From Cranoglanis bouderius (Eukaryota > Chordata > Actinopteri > Siluriformes > Cranoglanididae), in the NCBI GenBank assembly GCA_023630585.1, contig CM042551.1, positions 18,835,001 to 18,899,000 on the forward strand: 64,000 bases of DNA, written 5' to 3'. Positions 1 through 9,752 of the stretch are shown piece after piece. The notes beneath the pieces are model-generated. The model was not told where the DNA came from. It saw nothing but the letters and a program-made list of their open reading frames with translations, and did no database searches. Numbering within the stretch: position 1 is the stretch's first letter; every line of letters begins with the position of its first letter. A program made the translations under genes and the position numbers.

Positions 1-159
1 TATTTTGAGGGGACAGCAAATTTACACTGTTAGACAAGCTGTACACTCACTACTTTACATTGTAGCAAGGTGTCATTTCTTCAGTGTTGTCTCATGAAAA
101 GATATAATAAAATATTTACAAAAATGTGAGGGGTGTACTCACTTTTGTGAGATACTGTA
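1..159. mobile_element. Tc1/mariner-like transposon, terminal fragment (family A)
   Basis: This stretch runs from the window edge to a terminal motif ending in GAGATACTGTA. It contains the GTGTACTCACTTTTGTGAG type of terminus that I recognise from a widespread fish Tc1-like family. No transposase coding sequence lies inside the window, so only one end is visible. The last TA at 158-159 looks like the target dinucleotide, because the sequence to its right resumes an L2-type repeat tail. Family assignment is from memory of the terminus and is moderately sure. Confidence 0.6.
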
Positions 160-200
160 AGTGGTGCAGAAAATGGATGGATGGATGGATGGATGGATAT
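160..200 (-). repeat. L2-type repeat tail with (ATGG)n
   Basis: GTGGTGCAGAAAATGG followed by about six ATGG units is the reverse complement of the leader seen at 61336-61370 (ATCC units, then CATTTTCTGCACCAC). It is therefore a short tail of the L2/SINE-like family that also occurs at 22498, 55617 and 61336. It appears to be the host site of the family A element on its left. Confidence 0.6.
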
Positions 201-867
201 ATGTGTTTATGTGTCATTGTAATTTACATATAATTTTTTTAATTAACCCTCATAAACCACACTTACTACAGAGGGAACACATGTAATCACATTTAAAAAC
301 CGTTTGCTCAAAATCAATTTTTTTTTCTACATTCAGAACCATAAACCTCTGTATGCAGATGTCTTCCCTATTCTTATCCAATTCTTATCTTATCTTATTC
401 CATCTTCTTATCCCTATTTCGAAGTACTGTATACTACAGATGTTCAGAAAACTGTTGTATTTACATCAGATTTTATATTGAGAAATGACTACAAATTTAT
501 AACAGCCTGTGATGTTTAAATAAATAAAGAAATGATTTTCACCCCTAAAAAGGGTCTTTCTCTTGAGAGCTTCTTTACAGTGAAAAAAAATCTTCCAGGG
601 ACTAGATTTTTTTTGTTTCATTTAGTATGCAAATTTATGCAGATTTTGTTAGCCTCATTTGCATAAATAATTGTACTTTTTTTAAACATTGCATAAAAAA
701 ACAGCAATTGGCAACCAAAAATTGATTGTCATATCTATTGTTTTTATTTATTTATTTATTTATTTTTAAAAATTACCTTAAAAATTACCTCTTGCTTTTA
801 GCTCAGGGATTTTTTTTTTAATTACATAAAATTAAATTAAAGTTAAAGCTTTTTAGGTTACATTAGG
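201..867. other. AT-rich noncoding, nothing assigned
   Basis: I see no gene or recognisable repeat here. The sequence is AT-rich with TTTA and poly-T runs near 745-765 and 810. The 71-codon open frame at 304-519 starts at a non-ATG codon and has no recognisable motif, so I do not call it a gene. Confidence 0.5.
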
Positions 868-930
868 TAAATCAGTGTTACTGTATTCTTGGTAGTCCGT
901 CGAGCCGACGATGATGACGATATCTGCGAA

Positions 931-2679
931 TCAGCGGTGAACACATTGGTGACTCCGTAGGCCAAGGCTGGAGGCACACAAACGCCCACAGGTGTCACAG
1001 TGGAAGTCGGAGGTGGGGACAGAGGATGTCGAAACCCGGTGGCGCCTCTTTCTAGCGGCGGCTTGGCGAGTCTTACGATCCTCTTTGAAGGCAGTTGTTG
1101 CTCTTGAGACAATAGAGCTCCAGGCAGGGCGGTTCATAGCAGCAGTTTCCAGCTCACATGGCTTGATGCCACACCATTTGAGGTTGCTCTTCAGGGTGTC
1201 TTTGTAGTGTAGCTGAGGCCTGCCTTGCTTTTGAGACCCATGCTTCAGCTCGCTGTATATCAGTTGCTTCGGGATTCGATTGTCTTCCATTCGAACCACA
1301 TGTTCTGTCCAGCGTAATTGGGCCTTCAGTAGCATAACCTCAATGCTTGACATCTTTGCTCTGTCCAGCACCTCCTGGTTGGCGACCTTGTCTTGCCAGT
1401 GAATGCCCATGATCCTACGCAGTGACCGCATGTGGAACTGTTCTAGCTGTTTTATGTGACAGCGATAAGTTGTCCATGTTTCACAACCATACAGTAGTGA
1501 AGTGAGAGCGACAGCCTTGTACACTTTGAGCTTTGTGGACAGTTTGATGCCTTTTTGTTGGAAGACCTTTGCTCTGAGTCTGCCGAGAGCCTGGCTGGCT
1601 TTTTGGATCCTTGATGAAGTTTCTTTATCAAGAGAACCATCTGCTGATATGGTGCTGCCAAGTTACTTAAATGTCTCAACACACTTGAGCTCAACATCTT
1701 CAATGGCGATGACTGGAAGGGGTTTGACTGTGTTTGGTGCTGCTTGGAACATGACCTCTGTCTTTCTGAGGCTGATTGTAAGACCAAACAGACTTGAAGC
1801 TGAGGCAAATCGGTCGAAAATGACTTGGAGATGGTCGTCCCTGTGGGCCATGAGTGCACAATCATCGGCAAATAAGGCCTTGAGGATGAGTTTCTCAAGA
1901 GTCTTTGTCTTTACGGCAAGGCGTCTCAGATCAAACACGGATCCATCTGGGCGGTATCTGATATAGATGCCCATGTTTAAGTCCTTGACAGCATGGAGGA
2001 GGACCTGCATAAAGAAGAGGTTGAAAAGCACCAGACCGAGGACGCAGCCTTGTTTCACGCTGTTGCTGATGCCAAAGGTGCCTGTATGGTCGCCTTTGGA
2101 GAGGACCTGTCCAGTCATGTTGTCATGGAAGAGCCTTATCAGAGTCATGAATTTCTTTGGACAGCCAAGCTTAGCCAGTATGGCCCATATCGCCTCGCAG
2201 TTCACTGTGTCGAAGGCCTTGGTCAGGTCTATAAACACGACATAGAGGTCCATCCGCAGGTCGATGCACTTTTCTTGGATTTGACGTATCGCGAACACCA
2301 TGTCAGTTGTGCTTCGGCCTGGACGAAATCCACACTGTGGGAGGCTACTCTCTGAGACTGAGCTGATCAGTCTGTTAAGAAGGATGCGAGCCAGAATCTT
2401 TCCTGCTATCGAGAGAAGAGATATTCCCCTGTAGTTGCCACAGTCTGACTTTGCGCCTTTGTTTTTGTACAGTGCGACAATGGTGGCATCTCGAAAGTCA
2501 GGCGGCATGTCTTCTTCTTCCCAGATGGCTAGCAGGACATCGTAGAATGCCTTGAAAGCAGAGGATCCTAGGGCTTTGTACACCTCTGCAGTTATGCCAT
2601 CCTTTTCTGGTGCTTTTGTAAGGCGTTTTGGTCGACAGAAGATGGTCTGTTTAGGAGCTGACTGAAGTGTTCTTCCCAA
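931..2679 (-). pseudogene. LINE reverse transcriptase with C-terminal zinc finger (one stop codon)
   Basis: This is the reverse transcriptase that copies the LINE RNA at the nicked target. The block from 2679 to 931 stays in one frame except for a single TAA at 1663-1665. Before the stop I see NYRGISLLS, QCGFRPGRST, the motif A region DLTKAFDTV and the active-site box FADDCAL. After it come LLYGCETW and, at the C-terminus, CDTCGRLCASSLGLRSHQ, a CCHH finger common in LINE C-termini. The stop falls just after VETFK, where relatives have Tyr, so a single third-base change explains it. The 5' part of the polyprotein lies in other frames upstream. Confidence 0.85.
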
Positions 2680-3296
2680 TGTGCATTGATGCCAGCCTTG
2701 TCCTTGATGATGGTGGATCCATCAGCAGAGAGAAGAGGTGCAGTCTCTCCTTTAGCTGGACCAAAAATGGTTTTGAGACTGCTGAACAGCATTTTGGAGT
2801 TGCTGGAGTCTGCGTAATGCTGGATTTCCTCTGCCTTTGACTCCCACCATCTGTCTTGCATAGAGCAAAGCTCTCTTTGGACTTTGGCTTGGCACTCTTT
2901 GAACCTGTCATGTCGGGATACACTGGTGGGGTTGTTTTGCCATTTAATGTAGGCTCTTCTCTTCTCATCAAGTAGAGCTTGTACAGTGGCATCATTCTCA
3001 TCAAACCAGTCTTGATGGATTTTCTGCTTTTTGCCAAGCACAGCCTGGGCAGTCTCTGTGACTGCGTCCCTGAACTGGGTCCATTTGTCTGATGCTCTGC
3101 CAGTGAGAGGTTCCATTGATTTTAATTTTTGGTCCAGGCTGGACTGAAATTCTGCTTTCGTGGCTGGTGAGAGAAGTTCGGCTGTGTTGAAAGTTGCTCT
3201 GATGAGCTTTGGCTTCCTGAGGTGGTGTGGGGCTATCTTGAAGTTGAGTTTGGTCCGCACGAGCCGATGATCGGTCCAGCAGTCAGCACCATGCAT
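2592..3296 (-). pseudogene. LINE region between endonuclease and reverse transcriptase
   Basis: An uninterrupted frame of 234 codons links the last endonuclease motif (TDHRLVRTKLNFKI) to the start of the reverse transcriptase. It carries a helical, lysine-rich linker and the HWEEHFSQLLNRPS motif that normally precedes the RT fingers in such LINEs. The frame is lost near 2610-2590, where the RT continues in a different frame, so one frameshift separates it from the next block. In the intact ancestor the two were one polyprotein. Confidence 0.8.
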
Positions 3297-4061
3297 AGCT
3301 CTTGTAATGAGTACTCACTGCTGTCCTGCTGACGTGTAATGACAAAGTCAATCAGATGCCACTGCTTGGATCTAGGGTGCATCCAGGTTGTCTTGTACTT
3401 GTCAGCTTGTCTGAACATGGTGTTTGTCACCTGCAGGTTGTGCATGGCTCATGTGCTCAGCAGAAGGAGTCCACTGCTATTCATTTTTCCCACTCCATGC
3501 TTCCCCAGCATGCCCTTCCATTGCTTGCTGTCACTGCCTACGCGGGCATTAAAGTCGCGTAGAATGATCAATTTGTCATTGGCTGGTGTGGCATGTAACA
3601 GGCTGTCGAGATCAGTGTGGAACTGCTCTTTGACGCCATCATCACTTGTCAGTGTAGGTGCATACACGTTGATGATTGTGACAAAGCGCTTGTTGTTGAT
3701 GGGTAACCGCAGGGTCATCAGCCTTTCACTGATGCCAGTGGGGAGGTCGATGAGATCTTTAAGCAGGTTGGATCTGATGGCAAAGCCAACACCATAGATT
3801 CTGTCTTCCTCCTCCAGTTTGCCTTTCCAGAAATACGTGTACCCGCTGCCTGCCTCTGTCAGAGACAGCTAGCCTAGTCTCGCTGAGGGCTGCAATGTCG
3901 ATGTTATACCTCGACAACTCTTTGCCAATGAGGGCAGTCCGGCGCTTGGGTCGGGGTATGTTCTCCCGGTCCATGAGGGTGCATATGTTCCACGTCCCTA
4001 TTGTCAGTTTCTTTTTCTCCTTGAATCGACCGCATGTGGGTAAGTCCGCCAGCCGCGGCAA
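3290..4061 (-). pseudogene. LINE endonuclease domain (broken)
   Basis: This is the endonuclease that nicks target DNA to prime reverse transcription in LINEs. Reading from about 4061 leftwards, I see GTWNICTLMD followed by IDIAALSETRLA, then in another frame IINVYAPTL and DFNARVG, and then a third frame with LIDFVI and TDHRLV. These are the ordered landmarks of the exonuclease-endonuclease-phosphatase fold. The domain is split by at least two frameshifts, near 3760 and near 3447. The residue before DFNARVG is Arg, where related proteins usually have Gly. The open frame at 4061 begins at TTG, so the true start codon is not established. It is followed directly by the reverse transcriptase region. 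Confidence 0.8.
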
Positions 4062-4400
4062 GCTGGCCGGACAGGTTAGGGCAGACTTTGTTTAAGCCAC
4101 CTTTTCTAGGCCCTTCCCTTGACTAGGGTGAGCAGTGCTATCCTAAAGATTCTGCTCAGTCACCTGGGATGCTGCTGGAGTTCACTACTGCCCCAGTTTA
4201 GTGAACAACGACCAATGTTCCAGGCTGCCTACGTGCAGGCTTGTGGCTATAACCTCCAGTGTCTACCTACACCTGTTACTTTCGCCACTCCCCCATTGCC
4301 GCAGGACTTGGAAATTGCTGGTTTTCGCAAAAAGAACCTGTGCAGGAGGTTTTTGAAGTGGAAAGGCCATTGCACAGGGCAATCCCACTCTCTTGGCTTT

Positions 4401-5084
4401 GCTACTGTATAATGTTACCTAAAACTACAGAAAACAAAAATGTCATTTAAAAAATGCTATAAAATGTTCACAGTGGATGTGTGGCAGCTTTTATTTTACA
4501 TAGCACTGATTTGCCTAATGTTACCTAAAGGGAATAGGTAACATTTTAGAAAAGCTTTAACAAAAACAAACCATACAAATGTGCATTAGTGACTCATTAA
4601 CTGATTGCATTCAATCATTTTATGATTTCCTGCTGTTTTAAGCGAAAGCTCAACATCTTGCATCATGAAAATTAAATGATATACTGCAGTTAATTTGCAG
4701 TATTTGATCAAAGCACTTGGGGTCAGTTGACCACTTAATAAATATGCATCCTGCTGAAGATGTGAACAAATCCAAAACAATTTAATGCTCCTTTATTCTC
4801 TGCTTTTAAGTTTTTCTGTAAATATTAGCCTGCAGTCAACGAGCTTGGTAGGACATCAGTCTCATTAGTAGTTCATTATATCAGCACAACCTATTTGTTT
4901 AAATTGCTGTTATTCCCAGTGTTGCCCTTCACAGTGTTCAAATTAGGTTTGAAATATACTGCTTGTCTTCTTTGTTTATGTGAAATGCACAATCATGATC
5001 ATGTGAAATGTGCAATCATTTCTTTCTTTTTTATTGTAATAATCAGCAATAACTTTCAGTATGCAAACTTACACATATGTAGGT

Positions 5085-5086
<2 letters not shown>
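4401..5086. other. AT-rich noncoding with one copy of a local repeat
   Basis: No gene is visible. The stretch 4790-4925 resembles 6075-6225 (see the separate entries). The rest is AT-rich and without recognisable motifs. Confidence 0.45.
4790..4925 (+). repeat. Local direct repeat, copy 1
   Basis: The core is AATATTAG-CTG-A-TCAAC-AGCTTGGTAGGA, followed by a T-rich stretch with TATTTGTTT and TGTTATTC-CAGT. The same order of blocks recurs at 6075-6225, about 1.3 kb away, with clear divergence. I cannot name the family. Confidence 0.45.

Positions 5087-5149
<63 letters not shown>
5087..5149. repeat. (CA)n microsatellite
   Basis: About 31 uninterrupted CA units. Frames running through it on either strand are artefacts of the repeat. 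Confidence 0.98.
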
Positions 5150-5150
<1 letters not shown>

Positions 5151-6853
5151 CCATCAGATCAGATTCCTCATGGAATATCTGCAATTCTGTATAAATGTAT
5201 TGGCGACTACATTTGGAAAGGCCTCTCTGGACAGAGCTGAAGGTAATGAGGCTGATAAAAGCACTCACCTATCGAGCATGCCTTCATATGATTACCCCGA
5301 CCCTGTAACAAACCTATCAGATATTATTATAGCCCTATTGGCCTTGTCAAACTGTGCAGTCTGTACTGTTGACAGACACTGTTTATATCAGTGTATGGTG
5401 AATACAGCTCCACAGCACTGTAAGTTTCAAATTCAGCTTCTTCTTACTCTAAAACCCTTAATTATTTACAAAAAGAGCAAAGTCTATTACAGGACAATTG
5501 GACAACAATGTTCTGCTTTCGCAATATGTGCATTTTATTGAGATGATGGGCTGTGAGCCATATAGCTATGTACATGTACAGTATACGGTGACGAAATTAT
5601 AGGATCGTTTCCATGTTCGAGATGATTCAATATGTGAGTGATAGCTGGTAATGTTAGGGCAAATTCCTGCACTGACAGGCCGATGACTGGATATTGAAAA
5701 ATGGAAGAGTTTTCTGTTGCTCACGGAGCACCACTTTCATTTCACAGGGGTCATGGCACCAATTTTTAAAACCATCGCTTTATTTACTCCGCGTTGGTAG
5801 TAGTAAAGGTGGACAGGCAATCTGCACTGTGTATCAGACAAATGAGAGGACGAGTCAGCTGATGGAAACAGTGGAAAATTGTTTTCTCTCTCTTGCTCTC
5901 TGTCTCTCTCTGTCCTTTTTGTGATTTTTTTTGTGCCTTTGCAAGGCTGGTACAGCAAAAGTTCATCATCGCCCTGTCATTTGACACCTGAGATTTTGCT
6001 CTGTGATCAACTGATGTTTCACCTTGTATCATATCAGTAATTAAGGCATGAAATAATTAAAAAAAAAAAGGCTCAACTGCTACTCTTGTGCATTCTCTGC
6101 AGAGCTCTTATGAAAATATTAGACTGTATTCAACAAGCTTGGTAGGAACGCTCAATCTCCCATCATTACTTTGAGTCATTATTCAGGACAGTGTATTTGT
6201 TTGACTTGGTGTTATTCACAGTATTATCTTTTCTTCTATTCTTCTATACAGTAAGGCTGTAGCGTTTATTTAACAATGACAGGATTATAATATAAAATAG
6301 CATTCAATTTGCTCAGTAACAACAAATTTGTCTATTCATTGGTTCACTGAGGGAAAAAAGCATAAACCTTATATATTTACACCCTGTCAGAGTCTAACAT
6401 CTAATCATGGCTAGATTCAGCCTTTTGGGAATACCAAGCAGAATCTGATATAATGGATCCTCATCGCAGCAGCATACCCGCGCTTTATTGACACAGAATA
6501 CAATACTGCAGGAGTGTCCAATGTCAGCACAGATGTTAACTGGTATGCGACTTCTTTCTTGTATGTAAGAATGTATGATAGGTGGCCCATTGGCCAACAT
6601 GTTGCAATTTTTCTTTTCACCTGATGGTGGCAGCAGACTGTCTTAACACAATTAGCTAAATTGCAAGAGCCCCTTTTTCTCTGACTACACCTGCAAATCA
6701 TGGGCATTGCAAAAAATATGGATGAGAGGTCAAAGAACCAGAAGCAGCTGGAAGCCATCCTGGCAGAAACAGCTATTTATCAGAGCAAACATGGCGCAGA
6801 ACATTATTAAAGCTAATAAGTTGTGATGCTTCTAACCACTAAGCATGGAAAAT
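5150..6853. other. Noncoding, no gene recognised
   Basis: I see no credible coding region. Open frames such as 5694-5924 (+), 5784-6032 (-) and 6417-6758 (-) lack recognisable motifs and start at arbitrary points. The second copy of the local repeat lies at 6075-6225. Confidence 0.45.
6075..6225 (+). repeat. Local direct repeat, copy 2
   Basis: Diverged counterpart of 4790-4925: CATTCTCTGC, AAATATTAGACTG, TTCAAC, AGCTTGGTAGGA and TATTTGTTTGA appear in the same order and orientation. Confidence 0.45.
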
Positions 6854-7040
6854 GAGAGTTACATATGTAACTGCGATTCTATGAGTTCTGGATGACTGCC
6901 AGAGGCAGTGCTTCACACTGGATATTATCTCTCGTTGCGCATGCAGAGGTCGAGTCTAATAGAAACAAAAGTCCCTCGTGACCAGGATGACTCGGGGTCC
7001 TCCCCTATTTAACCCTGTGACTTCCTGCAGACTGTCCCTA
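6854..7040. repeat. DIRS left inverted terminal repeat
   Basis: From about 6880 to 7038 this matches, in reverse complement, 11390-11553 at high identity by eye (blocks GCATGCAGAGGTCGAGTCTA, ACTCGGGGTCCTCCCCTA, CTTCCTGCAGACTGTCCC). The outermost bases AGAGTTACATATGTAACT are an imperfect palindrome and reappear inverted in the internal complementary region. Confidence 0.85.
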
Positions 7041-7078
7041 CGGAATCCTCTCGCCCTGACTCCGAGTGACAGAAAGCT

Positions 7079-7178
7079 CTGGCAGTCATCCAGAACTCAT
7101 AGAACTACAGTTACATACGTAACTCTTGTTCTATTTCGTTCTTCCTGACCACCAGAGGCAGTGCTTCACACTGGATGA
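7079..7178. repeat. DIRS internal complementary region
   Basis: The left half (7079-7126) is the reverse complement of the left outer end at 6854-6896. The right half (about 7127-7175) is the reverse complement of the right outer end at 11510-11553. The two termini therefore meet here as they would in a circularised intermediate, which is the template role proposed for this region in DIRS elements. Confidence 0.85.
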
Positions 7179-7214
7179 CAATATGGTCACGAGGAGGTCC
7201 TGCTTACCCTTAAG

Positions 7215-8430
7215 AGGAAGTTGAGGGTCCCACCAGGTCAGCTGTTTCATTAGTATCGGAGGAAGCCACATGAACCCTGTAGTATCTGGAAAAGGTGACC
7301 ACGTAGCTGCTGCACAGATGCGACCCAGAGGGACACCTTTTAGTGCAGCCCAAGATGTTGAGATGCCTCTTGTCGAATGGCATCTCACCCCCAATGGCAA
7401 TGGATATTTATTAGATTTGTAAGCATGGGTGATAACCTCAACTACCCAGTGCGGCAATCTCTGCTTTGAGAGGGGCTATCTTCTTCTTGGCCCCCCATAA
7501 CAGAGAAAAAGTTGGTCTGATTGCCGAAAAATGTCTGTGGCCCTCAGATAGCTCTTAGGCTAATCCTTTAGGTAAGTTAGTACATGACTAACCCTAACCC
7601 TAACCCCTAACCCTAACCCTTACCCCTAACCCTAACCCAGAGAGCTCTTACTGGGCACAAAAGTCTGCTTCCACTTCCCTCTAGTGTATTCAACACTGGA
7701 GGATTAAACATTGCCAGCTCAATAGCCTGGTTTCTAAAAAGGGCAGAGAGCCTCTTGGGGAGAAATGCTGGGTTCGGCCACAACATCACTAATGAGCCAT
7801 CCGCATTCCAGTGCATACAGGATGGATTAACTGATAACGCATGGAGTTCACTTGTGCTTAGACGAAGTAATGGCCAAGAGAAACGTTGTCTTCAGTGAGG
7901 TCCATTTCCGGTCGCTCTGCTCCAGGGGTTCAAACGGGGGCAATGTAAGAGATTTTAAGACTAAGCTTAGGTCCCATGAGGGCACCCGAGTAGTCTGAGT
8001 GGGGAGCAGTTGTTGAGAACCTCTAAGAAACTGAGTAACCAAGGCATGAGATCCTAATGGCTGACCCTCTATTCGTACATGATGTGCTGAAATTACAGTC
8101 ACATAGACTCTTAAAGTAGAAGAGTGACTGTAGGAAACGTAAAACCATGGTAACAGGGCAGTGCTCTGGGGCTACTGCTTGCTCCCTGCACCACTCAGAG
8201 AAGAGCTTCCATCGATAGGCATAAGCACTCCTGGTGGACGGCACTCTAGAGTTCAATATAGTGTTCTGCACCTCTTGATAACAGACTCTAAAAAGTGGTT
8301 CCAGCCCATCAGAGACCAAACACGGAGCTGCAGATGGTCTGGATTCGGGTGGATTCTGACCCTCCACCTGGTGGAGGAGATCCATTCTCCTGGATCCCCC
8401 TCTAGGAGCTTGTACAACATTGGTAACCAT
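7215..8430 (-). pseudogene. DIRS tyrosine recombinase (interrupted)
   Basis: This enzyme would integrate the circular DNA copy. From 8430 leftwards I see the N-terminal core-binding region (TRSAYAYRWKLFSEWC, then VTMVLRFLQSLF). Next comes a segment ending CPVRAL near 7640, then LCYGG and SKQRLPHWVVEVI. The catalytic block HSTRGISTSWA-LKGVPL supplies the His-x-x-Arg box. The conserved Arg-Tyr-Tyr-Arg segment with the nucleophilic tyrosine is present near 7275-7290 but in a shifted frame, after a run of four T. An in-frame TAG lies near 7472-7474. Telomeric repeats at 7588-7638 sit between CPVRAL and TYLKD. The gene cannot be functional. Confidence 0.82.
7588..7638. repeat. Interstitial telomeric repeat block (CCCTAA)n
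   Basis: About eight CCCTAA-type units, some with an extra C or a T variant (CCCCTAA, CCCTTA), form a 51-bp tract. It lies within the recombinase gene. On its left the gene resumes with TYLKD..KSYLRATDIFRQSDQLF, and on its right it stops at CPVRAL. This is the vertebrate telomere motif in the C-rich orientation on the plus strand. Confidence 0.9.
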
Positions 8431-9752
8431 GGTCTCCCCGGCCAGTTTGGTGCTACTAGCAGCAGCCTGTGGTGTCCTGAACGACCCTGTGAACAGTCAC
8501 CAAGATCAACGGTATTGGGGGAAAGGCATAGAGTAACCAGTCTGGCTAGGCATGGGCTAGAGGATCCTGCCCCAGTGGACTGGATTCCTCTGCTAGTGAG
8601 AACCAAAGAGGGCAGTGGCTTGATGCCTCTGAGGCAAAGTGGTACACCTCCGCCTTGCCAAACCGCTGCCATATCATCTCTACCAGCTCTGGGTTGAGCC
8701 TCCACTCCCCTGATGGAGGTCTGTGGTGAGACAAGAAATCTTTCACCCCGTTTGACACCCCTGGGATGTACATTGTTCTGACATTTGCAAACTGAGGGAA
8801 TGCCCAAGTCAGCAGTTCCTGTGAGACCTGAAGGGATTGGCTGGACCTTGTGCCCCCTTGATGGTTGATGTGACCACTGATGTGTTGTCTGACCTGACGT
8901 GAATATGCCTGTCCTTCAAATTTGTCGCCAAGTGCTTCAGAGCCAACAGTACTGCTCGAAGTTCCAGGGTATTTATACTCTCGCCCTTTTGTTGGGGATC
9001 TCATTGTCCTCTGACTGCTCTGTGTTGCCAGACTGCCTCCCAGCTGGTAAGAGACACATCGATCTGGACTATCTCCCTTCGAGAGGGAATCACTCCCAGA
9101 GCAATCCCCTTGGTCAAATACGACCTCTTCCTCCACGGCTTCAAGGAGAGCAGTATGGAAGCACCTGTAGTCCTGTGGCTTGGATTGGATTGGCGGCCAG
9201 TGCTGCCGCCATACACCTGGTGAATACTCGTGGGGATAGAGAAAGACTGAATGGGAGGACACAGAACTGACAGACCTGGCCTGGAATGCAAAGCGGAGGA
9301 ATGGCCTGTGTTGTGGAGCAATTGGAATATGGAAGTAAGCATCCTTTAAGTCTACTGTGGTGAACCAGTGCTGCTGCCTGACCACCTGAAGGACATCAGT
9401 TATGTGCAAGATGCAAAATCGTAAGATCTTCAGTAATTTGTTGAGGCCGCGAAGGTCGAGTATGGGCCTTACCCCACCGTCTTTTTTTGGAATTACGAAG
9501 TATATTGTGAAGAACCGACCAAGCCGTTCTGACCATTCTACTGGCTCGATGGCCCCCTTCTCTAGGAGTTGTGCTATTTCCTGTTTTAAGGAAAGTGAAC
9601 TGTCGGGGTCTGAGACTATGGTCATCTTGACCCCATTGAAAGCAGGAGGCCATCGTCGGAACTGCAGCTTGTACTCTGGAGTTAGTGTTGCTATAACCCA
9701 TGGGTTGGAGGTTTTTGTTTTCCAGTAACTGAGCTGCTGATGTGAAAAACAT
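8253..9752 (-). pseudogene. DIRS reverse transcriptase / RNase H (catalytic box lost)
   Basis: From 9752 leftwards the frame shows QEIAQLLEKGAIEPV, YFVIPKKDGGVRPILDLRGLN and motif A in DLKDAYFHIPI, then HRPFLRFAFQ near 9290. Beyond that, the expected continuation up to LPY is followed directly by RNase H-like sequence (IVQIDVSLTSWEAVW). The Y-x-D-D active-site block and the connection are missing, apparently by a deletion close to 9150. RNase H and the DIRS-typical APNWPGRPWLPMLYKLL (about 8440-8400) follow in scattered frames. Several frameshifts and stops are present. A complete DIRS is usually longer than this 4.7 kb copy, which agrees with internal loss. Confidence 0.82.

Larger units (their letters stand above)
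868..4400 (-). mobile_element. Non-LTR retrotransposon (LINE), inactivated, clade uncertain
   Basis: A minus-strand LINE carries, in order from high to low coordinates, a 5' leader (about 4400-4060), an apurinic-type endonuclease, a reverse transcriptase and a C-terminal CCHH-type finger, ending near 868. The open frames fall in at least four pieces, so the copy is dead. The sequence retains many CpG sites and reads easily, which suggests a fairly young insertion. A TWN-type endonuclease start, an F-A-D-D polymerase box and the C-terminal finger fit an RTE-like or I-superfamily LINE, but I cannot settle the clade. I could not identify clear target-site duplications. The 5' limit is uncertain. 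Confidence 0.85.

Noticed and set aside
1452..1898. 148-codon minus-strand frame overlapping the LINE
   Set aside because: It is an out-of-frame shadow of the reverse transcriptase, which reads in the frame of 2679-931.
1967..2355. Plus-strand frames of 92 and 120 codons within the LINE
   Set aside because: They lie antisense to clear reverse transcriptase motifs and have no domain of their own.
5056..5268. Cysteine/valine- and histidine/threonine-repeat frames
   Set aside because: They are translations of the (CA)n tract; the same applies at 27509-27769, 48592-48795 and 54425-54714.
7588..7638. Chromosome end or assembly chimera at the telomeric repeats
   Set aside because: Coding sequence of one gene continues on both sides, and the tract is only about 50 bp, so it is interstitial.
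8161..8697. 178-codon plus-strand frame in the DIRS element
   Set aside because: It is antisense to the RNase H and recombinase region, with no recognisable motif.
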